Below are positions 6,880 to 15,641 of a stretch of DNA of 64,000 nt, piece by piece. Position numbers and translations under genes: made by a program. This DNA comes from JBQTIU01 sp052387815. GTDB lineage: Bacteria > Pseudomonadota > Alphaproteobacteria > CACIAM-22H2. How positions within the stretch are numbered: position 1 is the first letter of the stretch; each line of letters begins with the position of its first letter. The notes under the pieces were generated by a model that searched no databases, was not told the DNA's origin, and worked only from the letters and a program-made list of their open reading frames with translations. The stretch covers positions 124,001 to 188,000 of the forward strand of contig JBQTIU010000022.1 in NCBI GenBank assembly GCA_052387815.1. The letters run 5' to 3'.

Positions 6880-8292
6880 TTGGCCGCGGCCCTCACGCAT
6901 CTGTCGCTGGCTGAGATTTCGGAGGCGATCGGCCGGCGAGAGGTGACATCGCTCGAGGTGACGAGCGCGTGTCTCGAGCGGCTCGAAGCCGTGCAGCCGC
7001 GGATCGGTTGCTTCATCGCCGTCGAGGCCGATGCGGCGCTAGCCGCGGCCCGCGCGGCGGATGCTGAAATAGCCGCCGGCAGGCGGCGCGGCAAGCTGCA
7101 CGGCGTCCCCGTTGCCTGCAAGGACATCTTCGATCGCCGGGGCCGGGCAACGACGGGCGGTGCGAAGGTCTATGCCGACCGCCTCGCCACCGCGACCGCG
7201 ACGGTCATCGAACGGCTGGATGCCGCCGGCGCGGTCCGCCTCGGAACCCTCAACCTCGACGAATTCGCGGCCGGGGCGACCGGCGACAACCCGCATTTCG
7301 GACGTTGTCGCAACCCCTGGAATACCGGTCATATCGCCGGCGGATCGTCGGGCGGCGCGGCGGCCGCGGTCGCGGCGCGGGCGGTCTATGCCGCGCTCGG
7401 CTCGGACACCGGCGGCTCGCTGCGTTTGCCGGCCGCCTGCTGCGGCGTGAGTGCCCTCAAGCCGACCTATGGCCGCGTCAGCCGGTTTGGCGTCTTCGCA
7501 CGTGCCCGGTCGTTCGACAGCATCGGTCCGGCCGCCCGCACGGCGCAGGACTGCGCCATCGTGCTCGGCGCGATTGCCGGGCGCGATGGGCGCGATGCGA
7601 CCACGGCGGACCTGCCGGTGCCCGATTACGCGGCCCTCCGCCGGGCCGATCTCGGCGGCCTTGCCATCGGCGTGGCGACGCGCCAGTTCGTTACGGCCGG
7701 CGACCCGGCAATCCTCGACCGGCTTGCCGAGGCGGCAAAGGTTTTCCGCGAGCTCGGCGCGCGCCTCGTCGATATCGAACTCGCCGAGATCGAGCTCATG
7801 ACCGATCTCCACCAGATCATCGTCAAATGCGAGGCGGCGAGCCTCCACGGGCGAGTCATCCGGGAGCGACCGGACGATGTATCGCTCGCCACAAAAAGCG
7901 TGATCGAGGAAGGCTTCTTCATTCCGGCGGGCCGATATATCGACGCGCTCGCCCTGCGGCCGGCGCTGCTCGCCGCCTTCCTCGACAAGACCTTCGCCGG
8001 GCTCGATGCCGTCATGACTCCGGTCCTCGCGGCACCCGTGCCGACGATCGCCGAGACCGACCTCGCGGTTGCGGCCGCCATCTCCCGCTTTTTCGCCGAT
8101 GTGGCCCGCGCCCTGCGCTTCGTCAATTATCTCGGTCTGCCGGCCCTCGCGCTGCCCTGCGGCTTCGCCGCCAACGGACTCCCGCTCGGATTCCAGCTCG
8201 TCGCTCGCCCCTTCCACGAAGCCACGTTGTTCGCGCTCGGCGCGGCCTACCAGGCGGCTACGACCTGGCACACGGCGGCCCCACCGCGCTAG
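6880..8292 (+). CDS. Amidase signature family enzyme (GatA/AtzE-like)
   Basis: A 470-residue amidase. The Ser-cisSer-Lys triad is complete: K81 in VACKDIFD, the cis-Ser in AGGSSGGAAAAV (residues 156-157) and the nucleophile S180 in GSDTGGSLRLPAA. Length and motifs suit the AtzE/GatA subgroup, which hydrolyses small amides or 1-carboxybiuret, or acts in the tRNA amidotransferase. No gatB is nearby, so a catabolic amide hydrolase is more likely. Translation starts at TTG, one base after the preceding stop. The gene ends tail to tail with the TPR gene, overlapping by 4 bp. The substrate is unknown. Confidence 0.92.
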   Translation: MAAALTHLSLAEISEAIGRREVTSLEVTSACLERLEAVQPRIGCFIAVEADAALAAARAADAEIAAGRRRGKLHGVPVACKDIFDRRGRATTGGAKVYADRLATATATVIERLDAAGAVRLGTLNLDEFAAGATGDNPHFGRCRNPWNTGHIAGGSSGGAAAAVAARAVYAALGSDTGGSLRLPAACCGVSALKPTYGRVSRFGVFARARSFDSIGPAARTAQDCAIVLGAIAGRDGRDATTADLPVPDYAALRRADLGGLAIGVATRQFVTAGDPAILDRLAEAAKVFRELGARLVDIELAEIELMTDLHQIIVKCEAASLHGRVIRERPDDVSLATKSVIEEGFFIPAGRYIDALALRPALLAAFLDKTFAGLDAVMTPVLAAPVPTIAETDLAVAAAISRFFADVARALRFVNYLGLPALALPCGFAANGLPLGFQLVARPFHEATLFALGAAYQAATTWHTAAPPR

Positions 8293-9674
8293 GACGCGAG
8301 GCGCGCCGCGGCGCGCCGTCGCGCGGCGGCCGCGCCCGCCGCCTCGCCGAGCCGTGCCAGGACATCGCCATAGAGGGTCCAGGTCCACGGGCTGTTCGGC
8401 TTCAGCCGGGTCCGTTCGGCGAGAAGGGCGCGGGCCAGGGCGAGGCGCCCGGATCTGACGGTCGCCAGGAGCAGCATCCTTTGGCAAACGTCCCGCTGGG
8501 CATGGCTGCCTCCGATCCGGTAAATCTCGTATCTGATGGGGAGCAAGAGGTCGACGGTCCGCGAGAAATCGCCTGAGCGGAAGGCGAGGATGGCCGCGAG
8601 CAGCGGCAGGCCGACCTCGGCCAGGACCGCGGTCTCGGTGTTATCGGGGTCTTTCGGCAAGGCTTCGATCGATTCAAGCGCCGATCGAGCCGCCTCGATG
8701 CGATGGTCGGCCGCCAGCGCCATGACGAAGTGCGCGTCGGCGAAGGCGAGCAGGTGCTCGGTCGCTCTGGTCTCGGACTTATCGGCCAATTCCCGCCAGC
8801 GTTCGCCCACATCCACGCCGTCGTCCTCGAGTCGCCACAGCAGGGAGACGCCATTGCTGATGTCGAGGTATTCGTTCGACTGGTCGGCGCGGATGCGACG
8901 GTCATAAAGCGACAGGACATCGTCGTACTGCCCCAGTTCCAAGTGGAACAACGCCCGGTGCCACCACACATGGTAGGCGAAGTTGTTGCAAGCGGACCAA
9001 TGCGGCTCGAGCGCGGCGAGCCATTCGATGCCCTCGCGGTGCCGGCCCTGCATTTCCATGACATGGGCGACTGCATGGACGGCCCAGATGTCGGCCGGAT
9101 TGATCGCCACCGCCCGGCGACCGAACGCCTCGGCGGCGCCCCAATCGCCGCTTTCCTCCAATCCGAACGCATACGCGCCGAGGATGAAGCCGTAGCCGGG
9201 CACGCCCTCGTCCCACGCCGGCAACACGCGCGCGATCGAGTCCCGCATGCGCGCGGCATGGCCGAGATAGAAATGGGCGAAATGCGCCAGCCTTATCGCC
9301 ATGACGTCGCGCGGGTCGTCGATCAGGATATCGTCCCAGAGTTCCGCGGCGCGCCGCAAATTGCCCGCGCACCAGGCCCCGAGCGCCGCGATGTGTCGGC
9401 GCTCCCGGGGCTGTGCGCCGCCGGCCGCCGCGCGCTCCGCCGCCGCCAGCGCCCGCGCCGCTTTGGGCTCGAGGCCCGCGTCGGCGAACAGTTTGAAGAA
9501 GTAGCCGCGCACGCACAGCGCCATCGCCATGTCGGGGTCGAGCGCCAAAGCCCGCTTGAGCCGCGGTCCGGTGTCGCGGCCGAAACCGAGGTAGTCGGTG
9601 ACCGCGGCATCGAGGTGACGCGCGGCCTCCGGGCTGGTCGTCGATACCGGCAGGCCCCACTGATCGTTGACCAT
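8289..9674 (-). CDS. Tetratricopeptide repeat protein, TTC38-like
   Basis: A 461-residue soluble helical-repeat protein of the TTC38-like family. It opens with DQWGLPVSTTSPEAARHLD and runs through repeated TPR-like helices (DPDMAMALCVRGYFF, GDWGAAEAFGRRAVAINPAD, HHxW-type segment YHVWWHRALFHLELGQYDD). The last ~110 residues form another repeat pair ending in a basic, Ala/Arg-rich helix. The ATG at 9674 was chosen because it removes an unrelated upstream extension. It is divergent from the acyl-CoA dehydrogenase gene across a short AT-richer spacer. The family has no established biochemical role. Confidence 0.85.
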   Translation of the reverse strand: MVNDQWGLPVSTTSPEAARHLDAAVTDYLGFGRDTGPRLKRALALDPDMAMALCVRGYFFKLFADAGLEPKAARALAAAERAAAGGAQPRERRHIAALGAWCAGNLRRAAELWDDILIDDPRDVMAIRLAHFAHFYLGHAARMRDSIARVLPAWDEGVPGYGFILGAYAFGLEESGDWGAAEAFGRRAVAINPADIWAVHAVAHVMEMQGRHREGIEWLAALEPHWSACNNFAYHVWWHRALFHLELGQYDDVLSLYDRRIRADQSNEYLDISNGVSLLWRLEDDGVDVGERWRELADKSETRATEHLLAFADAHFVMALAADHRIEAARSALESIEALPKDPDNTETAVLAEVGLPLLAAILAFRSGDFSRTVDLLLPIRYEIYRIGGSHAQRDVCQRMLLLATVRSGRLALARALLAERTRLKPNSPWTWTLYGDVLARLGEAAGAAAARRRAAARLAS

Positions 9675-9712
9675 ATCGATATTCCAATCGTTCGGACCAC
9701 CGATCGCACAAA

Positions 9713-9740
9713 TTGCATTTTGCCGGTGGAACGCTACACT
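9713..9740 (+). promoter_or_regulatory. Possible promoter of the acyl-CoA dehydrogenase gene
   Basis: TTGCAT (9713-9718) and TACACT (9735-9740) are spaced by 16 bp in the short divergent intergenic region. If real, transcription begins near 9747, which excludes the earliest possible start codon and supports a start near 9818-9842. Confidence 0.4.
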
Positions 9741-9826
9741 CAAGGTGGCCGCCCAGCCAAGCGGCGGCGGGACGCGAGCGAGCGCCAACGGATGCGCCGC
9801 GGGTCGAGGCCGAGGACTTGGAAATC

Positions 9827-11017
9827 GTGGCCGAGTCGGTTTTGTCTCAAGCCCGAAAGCGGCTCAAGGACCGCGCCCGCGAATTGGCGCAAGGTCCGAT
9901 CGCGGCCAGGGCCGCGGAGGTCGACCGCAGCGAGCAGTACCCCTGGGACAACGTCCGGGACTTGGCCGCGGCGGGCTTCTTCGGCATGACGATCCCCCGG
10001 TCCTACGGCGGCGCCGGCCTCACCTACATGGACGCGATCCTGGTCATCGAGGAGATGGCGCAAGTCTGCGGCGTCACCGGCCGCATCGTCGTCGAGGCCA
10101 ACATGGGCGCGATCGGCGCCATCATGGAGTACGGGACGGAGGAGCAGAAGCGCCTCGCGGCCGAGTGCGTGCTCGCGGGCGACAAGCCGGCGATCTGCAT
10201 CACCGAGCCGGGTGCGGGCAGCGCGGCGCGGGACATGACCACGCGGGCCGATAAACGGGGCAACTGCTACGTGCTGAACGGCAAGAAGCACTGGATAACC
10301 GGGGCGGGCGTGTCGCGACTGCACCTGATCTTCGCCAAGGTCTTCGACGAGGACGGCACGGAACTGGGGATCGGCGGGTTCCTCGCCATCCGCGACCGGA
10401 TTCCGGGCCTTGGCATCGGCCGGCGTGAGCCGACCATGGGGCTGCGCGGCATTCCCGAGGCCGAGGTCTTGCTCGAGGATGCGGAGATTCCCCCCTCCAT
10501 GCTGGTGCTGCCGCCGCGCGGGATCGAGAAAGGTTTCGCCGACCTCATGAACGCCTACAACGCCCAGCGCGTCGGGGCGGCGACGGTGGCGCTCGGTCTC
10601 GCCGAAGGGGCCTACCGGCTGGCGCTCGCCTACAGCCAGGAGCGCGAGCAGTTCGGCCGCCCGATCTGCGAATTCCAGGGCCTGCAATGGATGCTCGCCG
10701 ACATGTCGATCGAGCTCGCCGCGGCCAGAGCGCTCATCCACAAGGCGGCCGCCAATGCCGGCGGCGGATTCCCCGATCCGCTCGAGGCGGCCCAAGCCAA
10801 GATCTTCGCCTCGGAGATGGCCATCCGGGTAACGAACGATGCCCTGCAGATCTTCGGCGCCGCCGGTTATTCCCGCGCCCGCCCGCTGGAGCGCATGGCG
10901 CGCGACGCCCGCATGTTCACCATCGGCGGCGGCACCGCGCAGATTCTGCGGACCCTGGTGGCCTCGAAGCTGCTCAAACGGCGATTGCCGCAAACCCGCG
11001 ACGGCTATGCGAGCTGA
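9827..11017 (+). CDS. Acyl-CoA dehydrogenase family protein lacking the usual catalytic Glu
   Basis: A protein of about 396 residues with a complete acyl-CoA dehydrogenase fold: the N-terminal helical domain with GFFGMTIPRSYGG, the FAD-binding ITEPGAGSAARDM and GKKHWITGAG segments, the QFGRPICEFQGLQ helix and the C-terminal EMAIRVTNDALQIFGAAGY motif. The usual active-site glutamate, in the YEGT motif, is replaced by glycine in IGGGTAQI near residue 368. The alternative position used by isovaleryl-CoA dehydrogenase (helix G) reads AYNAQR, also without Glu. The reaction may therefore not be classical alpha,beta-desaturation. The start is uncertain: TTG 9818, GTG 9827 and TTG 9842 all fit. Confidence 0.88.
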   Translation: MAESVLSQARKRLKDRARELAQGPIAARAAEVDRSEQYPWDNVRDLAAAGFFGMTIPRSYGGAGLTYMDAILVIEEMAQVCGVTGRIVVEANMGAIGAIMEYGTEEQKRLAAECVLAGDKPAICITEPGAGSAARDMTTRADKRGNCYVLNGKKHWITGAGVSRLHLIFAKVFDEDGTELGIGGFLAIRDRIPGLGIGRREPTMGLRGIPEAEVLLEDAEIPPSMLVLPPRGIEKGFADLMNAYNAQRVGAATVALGLAEGAYRLALAYSQEREQFGRPICEFQGLQWMLADMSIELAAARALIHKAAANAGGGFPDPLEAAQAKIFASEMAIRVTNDALQIFGAAGYSRARPLERMARDARMFTIGGGTAQILRTLVASKLLKRRLPQTRDGYAS

Positions 11018-11097
11018 CGCAGCCGCCGATCCCTCGTGGCCGCGATCGCGGGCCTTGGCTTTGTGCGGCCCGAAACACTCGCCGCTTCCGAGCCCTC

Positions 11098-12270
11098 TCA
11101 AAGCTCAAGGCGCACCGGGCCGCCCGCGGTCTTGACCCGCATCGCGGAGATGACCGCGCGGACCTCCTCGAGGCTGGCGGAGCGCGGGTTGGTGCGCAGG
11201 TCGCCGCTCTTCATCGCCGTGCGGGCGATCGCTTCGCGGCCCTCGCCGCCGTCGATGAAATCATCGAGGCTCGCATCGAGGCCAAGGGTGTGGCGCAGCT
11301 TCGAGATGCCCTCGGCGGCGCTGTCGGCGTCGAGGAGCCGCGCCAGCGCCTGGGCCTTGGCCCCCATGGCCGGTTCGTTGAAGGCGGTGACCGCCGGCAG
11401 CGCCAAGGCGTTTCCCAGGCCGTGGATCACATGGTAGATGGCGCCCAAGGGCGCCGAGATCGCGTGGGCGAGCCCGAGCTGGGTACTGTTGCAAGCGACC
11501 GCCGCCTGCATCGCGGCGATGAGGCAATGGCTCCGCGCCTCGGCGTGATCCGGAGATGTCATGGCGACCGGCAACCACTTCGCGAGCAAGGCCAGCGCAT
11601 TGAAGGAATAAGGTTCGGTCATCAGGTTGGCGCCTTTCGACACATAGCCTTCGAGCGCGCGGGCAATGGCATCGAACCCGCACTGCGCGGTCACGGTGGG
11701 CGGCATGGAGACGGTCAGCGAGGGGTCGAGGATGGCGATGCTGTTGGGGAGCTCCGCCGAGCGGTAGCGGAGCTTGAGGTCGGAGCCCGGCTCGGTAATG
11801 ACCGCCATCTCCGAGACCTCGCTGCCGGTTCCAGCCGTGGTCGGAACGCCGACCATGAGCGAGCGGTGCGGCCGGTGCTTGGCGTTGAACCCGGCGATGG
11901 CCAGCACGCCGCCCGGGTTCGAGAGCATGATGCGGGCGACCTTCGCCGCATCCATCGTCGAGCCGCCGCCCACCGCCAGCACCAGGTCGGGGTCGCACAC
12001 CTCCAGCACCGCGTGACAAGCGTTGACGGTGCCGATATCGGGCTCGCGCGGCGGCACGAAGAATATCGCCGGCGGCACCTCCAGGGGGCGGGCGAGCAGG
12101 CCCTTCAACCGCTCCACCACCGGACCGTCGCGAAAGAAATCGTCGACGACGAGGGCGGCGCGCCGGACGCCGTGACCGCTCGCGATGTCCGCGACCTGGG
12201 TGAGCGCCCCCCAGCCGAATATCACGCGCCGGGTCGCGTGGCGGAACACGAACGATTCGGGAATGGCCAT
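11098..12270 (-). CDS. Iron-type alcohol dehydrogenase family protein with altered metal site
   Basis: A 390-residue group III alcohol dehydrogenase. The NAD-binding GGGSTMDAAK (101-110) and PTTAGTGSEVS (143-153) motifs are intact. The metal-site region CGFDAIARALEGYVS keeps D200 but has R204 where most members have a His ligand. In LAHAISAPLGAIYHVIHG the His ligands H269 and H283 are kept, but the His four residues after H269 is A273. Metal content and mechanism may therefore differ from FucO/AdhB-type enzymes. The start at ATG (MAIPESF) is preferred to an upstream in-frame ATG. It converges on the acyl-CoA dehydrogenase gene. The substrate is unknown. Confidence 0.9.
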   Translation of the reverse strand: MAIPESFVFRHATRRVIFGWGALTQVADIASGHGVRRAALVVDDFFRDGPVVERLKGLLARPLEVPPAIFFVPPREPDIGTVNACHAVLEVCDPDLVLAVGGGSTMDAAKVARIMLSNPGGVLAIAGFNAKHRPHRSLMVGVPTTAGTGSEVSEMAVITEPGSDLKLRYRSAELPNSIAILDPSLTVSMPPTVTAQCGFDAIARALEGYVSKGANLMTEPYSFNALALLAKWLPVAMTSPDHAEARSHCLIAAMQAAVACNSTQLGLAHAISAPLGAIYHVIHGLGNALALPAVTAFNEPAMGAKAQALARLLDADSAAEGISKLRHTLGLDASLDDFIDGGEGREAIARTAMKSGDLRTNPRSASLEEVRAVISAMRVKTAGGPVRLEL

Positions 12271-12353
12271 GGCCGCCTCCCTCGGCCATTCTAGCACCGC
12301 GCCCACCGGCGCCGAAAGGTCGTCTCGACTTTACAGGTAGGAAAATTTTTTAT

Positions 12354-12367
12354 TGCTTTAGTATAAT
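12354..12367 (+). promoter_or_regulatory. Possible -10 region for the MetX-like gene
   Basis: A perfect TATAAT (12362-12367) lies in an AT-rich patch about 53 bp before the start of the hydrolase gene, in the divergent gap with the alcohol dehydrogenase. A good -35 at the standard distance is lacking, so this is only suggestive. Confidence 0.4.
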
Positions 12368-12419
12368 GGTCTCGCGAGGCTCCTGTCACGGCGGCGCCAC
12401 GGGGTGGCGGGGGAAACCG

Positions 12420-13434
12420 ATGTCGGACACCGCGATCTACGAGCCGGGCGACGTCCCCCTTCAGTCGGGCCGCAAGCTGCGCGGGGCAAAGCTTGCCTAC
12501 AAGACTTTCGGGACGCTCAACTCCGAGCGCACGAACGCGGTCATCGTCCCGACCTTTTATGCCGGGCAGCACACCGACAACGAATGGCTGATCGGGCCCG
12601 GGAACGCGCTCGATCCCGGAACGTATTTCATCATCGTGCCGAACATGTTCGGCAACGGGGTGTCGTCCTCGCCGAGCAACACGCCGCCGCCCAACGATCG
12701 GGCGCGGTTCCCGAACGTGACCATCTACGACAATGTGCGCATGCAGCACCGCCTGGTCACCGAGAAATTCGGGATCAGGCCGATCGCGCTGGTGGTCGGT
12801 TTCTCGATGGCTGGGCAGCAGGCCAACCAGTGGGCCGCCCTCTATCCGGACATGGTGGAGCGCATCCTGCCGTTCTGCGGCTCGGCCAAGTGCTCGCCGC
12901 ACAATTATGTCTTCCTCGACGGCGTGAAGGCAGCGCTTACCACCGACGCGGCGTGGGCGGGGGGGCTGGTACAAGGAGCCGCCGGAAAAGGGCATCCGGG
13001 CGCTCGGGCGGGTATGGGCCGGGTGGGGCTGCTCGCAGGCCTTCTATCGCGAGGGCCTCTACCGCGAGCTGGGGTTCGCCTCGGTCGAGGATTTCGTCAT
13101 CGGCTTCTGGGAGGCGAACTTCCTGGCCTTCGACGCCAATGACCTCTTGGCCATGCTGTGGACATGGCAGAACTGCGACATCAGCGCCAACGCGATCTAT
13201 CACGGCGACTTCGCGGCGGCGCTCGGCTCCATCACGGCGAAGGCGATCGTCATGCCGGGCGCGAGCGATCTCTATTTCCCGCCCGCGGACAACGCGGATC
13301 AGGTCACGAAGATGAGACACGCCGAATTGCGGCCGATCCCATCGAAGTGGGGGCATATCGCCGGCGCGCCGAACCTCAACCCCGTCGATGGAACCTTCAT
13401 CAAGAACGCAATCAAGGAATTGCTGGCCCGCTAG
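12420..13434 (+). pseudogene. MetX-like alpha/beta hydrolase, frameshifted
   Basis: The gene resembles homoserine O-acetyltransferase-like alpha/beta hydrolases. The first part (about 180 residues) carries the nucleophile elbow GFSMAGQQ with S129. The second part, in another frame, carries the acid loop GASDLYFPPAD and the catalytic His in KWGHIAGAP. Between them the frame changes at a run of seven G (12959-12965). Removing one G restores a continuous protein reading AGGWYKEPPEK across the junction, so the shift is +1. The restored protein is about 337 residues with an intact triad. The cause may be a sequencing error, a real inactivating mutation or slippage in the homopolymer. It heads a likely operon with the next two genes. 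Confidence 0.82.
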
Positions 13435-13472
13435 GCTGGGCCTCGGGCGGAGTGCACAGGGAGGATCGGGAG

Positions 13473-14414
13473 ATGAATACAGGGAACCGCACGCTTGACC
13501 GCGGCCAGGTCATTGGCAAGGGCACCCTCAAATACGCGCTGGCGGCGACCGATGCGCTGATGGCCGAAGTCGAGCCGGGGGAAATCTTCGAGGTCGAGAC
13601 CGAGCTCAATATCGGCGGACACCTGATCACCTCGCTCGACGACAAGCTCACCGCCAAGGATGTCACCTTGCCGTTCCTCAACCCGGCGACGGGGCCGATC
13701 CGGGTCAAGGGCGCGAAGCCCGGCGACATGCTGGTGGTCGATGTCATCAATGTCGGCGTCCACGGGCTCGGCTACACCGCGCTGTGGCCGGGGATCGGGA
13801 TTTTCCCCGACTGGGCGCGGCGCCAGGAATTCGGCATCCACAACCGCAACGTGCGGGTCGAGAACGGCATCGTCCATTGGAGCGACACGATCAAGATCGA
13901 AGCCAAACCCATGATTGGGGTGATCGGGGTTGCGCCGGTCGCCGGCGGGATGCTGACCATCGACAATGGGGTCCATGGCGGCAATCTCGACATCCAGGAG
14001 GTGGCCAACGGCAACCGCGTCATGTTCCCGATTTTCCACGACGACGCCTTTCTCTATTTCGGCGACGTGCATGCCGTCCCGGGCGACGCCGAGTGCAACG
14101 GCATGGGTGCGATCGAAATCCGCGGCCACCTGCGCGTCCAGGCCTCGCTGTCGCCGGCCCCGCGGCGCCTCGTGTGGCCGCGGATCGAGACCCCGACCCA
14201 TATCTGCACGGTGGGTTGCGCGCGCCCGCTCGACGATGCGCTGCGCATCGCCTTCGAGGAGATGGTGTATTGGCTGGAGGACTCCTACGGCCTCCCCAGC
14301 CCCGAGGCCTATATGCTGCTCGGCCAGATCGCCGAGGCCCGCTGCACCCAGATGGTCAATCCGAAATACACCTATATCTGCAAGGTCAACAAGCGCTACC
14401 TGCCTCGGCGCTGA
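13473..14414 (+). CDS. Acetamidase/formamidase family protein
   Basis: A 313-residue member of the FmdA/AmdA family, zinc-dependent amidohydrolases that release ammonia from formamide or acetamide. The family landmarks are GVHGGNLDIQEV in the middle, followed by FGDVHAVPGDAECNG, and a C-terminal region rich in aromatic residues. A ribosome binding site (GGGAG) precedes the ATG. It lies 38 bp after the MetX-like gene and 40 bp before the GlcG-like gene on the same strand, which suggests a small catabolic operon. Related proteins act on varied amides, so the substrate is open. Confidence 0.9.
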   Translation: MNTGNRTLDRGQVIGKGTLKYALAATDALMAEVEPGEIFEVETELNIGGHLITSLDDKLTAKDVTLPFLNPATGPIRVKGAKPGDMLVVDVINVGVHGLGYTALWPGIGIFPDWARRQEFGIHNRNVRVENGIVHWSDTIKIEAKPMIGVIGVAPVAGGMLTIDNGVHGGNLDIQEVANGNRVMFPIFHDDAFLYFGDVHAVPGDAECNGMGAIEIRGHLRVQASLSPAPRRLVWPRIETPTHICTVGCARPLDDALRIAFEEMVYWLEDSYGLPSPEAYMLLGQIAEARCTQMVNPKYTYICKVNKRYLPRR

Positions 14415-14454
14415 GGCTTGGAAACCGGGGCTCGAAAAAGATCGCGAGAGATCG

Positions 14455-14874
14455 ATGCCCATAACCGCTTCGGCCTTGAAACTGACCTATGAAGGCGCGG
14501 CCAAGATCCTGGCAGCGGCGGCGGCAAAGGCCGAGCAAATGCAGGCGCCCCAGTGCATCGCCGTGACCGACGCCGGCGGCTCCCTTTTGGCCTTCGGCCG
14601 CACCGACGGTGCCGCCTTCATCGCCAGCGAACCCGCCGTGCGCAAGGCCGCGACGGCGGCCTCGCGCGGCGAGCCTTCGGGGCGGTTGCCGAAGGAGTAC
14701 GAGATGAATGTCGGCTTCGCCACCGACGGCCGGTTCCCCAACCTCGCGGGCGGCCTGCCGATCGTCATCGACGGACACGTGGTCGGCGGCATCGGCGTGA
14801 GCTCCGGCTCCGCCGAGCAGGACCTCGACGTCGCCCGCGCCGGGCTGGCCGCGATCGGTGCCAAGCCGTATTGA
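14455..14874 (+). CDS. GlcG/HbpS-like protein (DUF336)
   Basis: A 139-residue single-domain protein of the GlcG/HbpS family. Typical elements are AVTDAGGSLLAFGRTDGA, ASEPAVRKAATA, GGLPIVIDGHVVGGIGVS and SAEQDLDVARAGL. There is no signal peptide, so it is cytosolic. Family members are small alpha/beta proteins encoded within glycolate, diol and aromatic degradation clusters, and some bind haem or cobalamin derivatives; a common function is not established. Its position after the formamidase-like gene agrees with an accessory catabolic role. Confidence 0.9.
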   Translation: MPITASALKLTYEGAAKILAAAAAKAEQMQAPQCIAVTDAGGSLLAFGRTDGAAFIASEPAVRKAATAASRGEPSGRLPKEYEMNVGFATDGRFPNLAGGLPIVIDGHVVGGIGVSSGSAEQDLDVARAGLAAIGAKPY

Positions 14875-14910
14875 AGGGCCGGCTCACGCCCGTCCCACAC
14901 GCGGGGCGGA

Positions 14911-15531
14911 TCAGCCGCCCGGCGGACGGACCCAGGTCTCGGAGAAGTACAGGAACGCGGTGGTGGTCTTGAGGCCGGCCTGCTCGCGCGCCACCGGCCG
15001 CCCCTTGAGGGTCCGCCCGTTGACCACCACCTGGGCCCGGCGCGATTCCACGAGCACGCTGTACATTTCATGCTCGTGCGTGCCGGAATTCTCGACCGGC
15101 ATTTTCATCGCCGTCGGCCGGCCGAGCTCCTCCCAGACGAGCGCGATGTCGAAGGTCGGGCTCTTTACGCGCTCGACATAGCGCGTGCGCGCGTCGCCCT
15201 CGAACCCCACGTCAGCGAGCGGCTCGTAGGCGAGTGCCTTGAAGCCCGCCGAGTCCCGAAAGGGGCCGAACTTGGCGACGAAATCGTTGATCAGGAAGCG
15301 GGCGAGCGCCATGTTGTCGGCGATGCAGACATTGCACGCCTCGGAGACCTTTTTCGCCTGGCCCGGCTCCTCGAGCACGACCATCGCGTGGCCGCGCCCG
15401 TGAACCGAGGTGACGATGCGGAAGAACAGTGCCAGCGTGGTCCACGGGCCGTCCTCGCGCTCCTTCAAGAACATGCCGGGGTTCCCGCCCGACCATTCGA
15501 CCCGGCCGGGGTTGAGCGGCTGAGCAGGCAT
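14911..15531 (-). CDS. Hypothetical protein, 206 aa
   Basis: A soluble protein beginning MPAQPLNPGRVEWSGGNPG, without a signal peptide or membrane helices. It contains two cysteines close together (EACNVCIADN) and beta-rich segments such as HEMYSVLVESRRAQVVVNGR. I do not recognise the family. It lies downstream of, and on the same strand as, the PotD-like gene, but a strong hairpin separates the two, so it may be its own transcript. The composition and codon use match its neighbours, so it is probably a real gene. Confidence 0.75.
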   Translation of the reverse strand: MPAQPLNPGRVEWSGGNPGMFLKEREDGPWTTLALFFRIVTSVHGRGHAMVVLEEPGQAKKVSEACNVCIADNMALARFLINDFVAKFGPFRDSAGFKALAYEPLADVGFEGDARTRYVERVKSPTFDIALVWEELGRPTAMKMPVENSGTHEHEMYSVLVESRRAQVVVNGRTLKGRPVAREQAGLKTTTAFLYFSETWVRPPGG

Positions 15532-15596
15532 CTTTCGTCCCTAGCTAGCGGCCACCGAAGGCAGCACGATCTTAACTCCTCGGCTGTCCAAGAAGT

Positions 15597-15624
15597 CCAG
15601 GCGGGCGTGCTCCCGCCCGCCTGG
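15597..15624 (-). terminator. Hairpin terminator after the polyamine-type ABC operon
   Basis: A perfect 10-bp stem, CCAGGCGGGC and GCCCGCCTGG, encloses an 8-base loop, 17 bp beyond the end of the solute-binding protein gene. On the leftward transcript it is followed by ACTTCTTGG, which is only weakly U-rich, so termination may be partial. Confidence 0.6.
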
Positions 15625-15641
15625 CTTTGCTTGCGGGCCGC

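Noticed and set aside
11040..11051. Palindrome CCGCGATCGCGG between convergent genes as a terminator
   Set aside because: No T tract follows on either strand, and such CG-rich palindromes are common by chance at this GC content.
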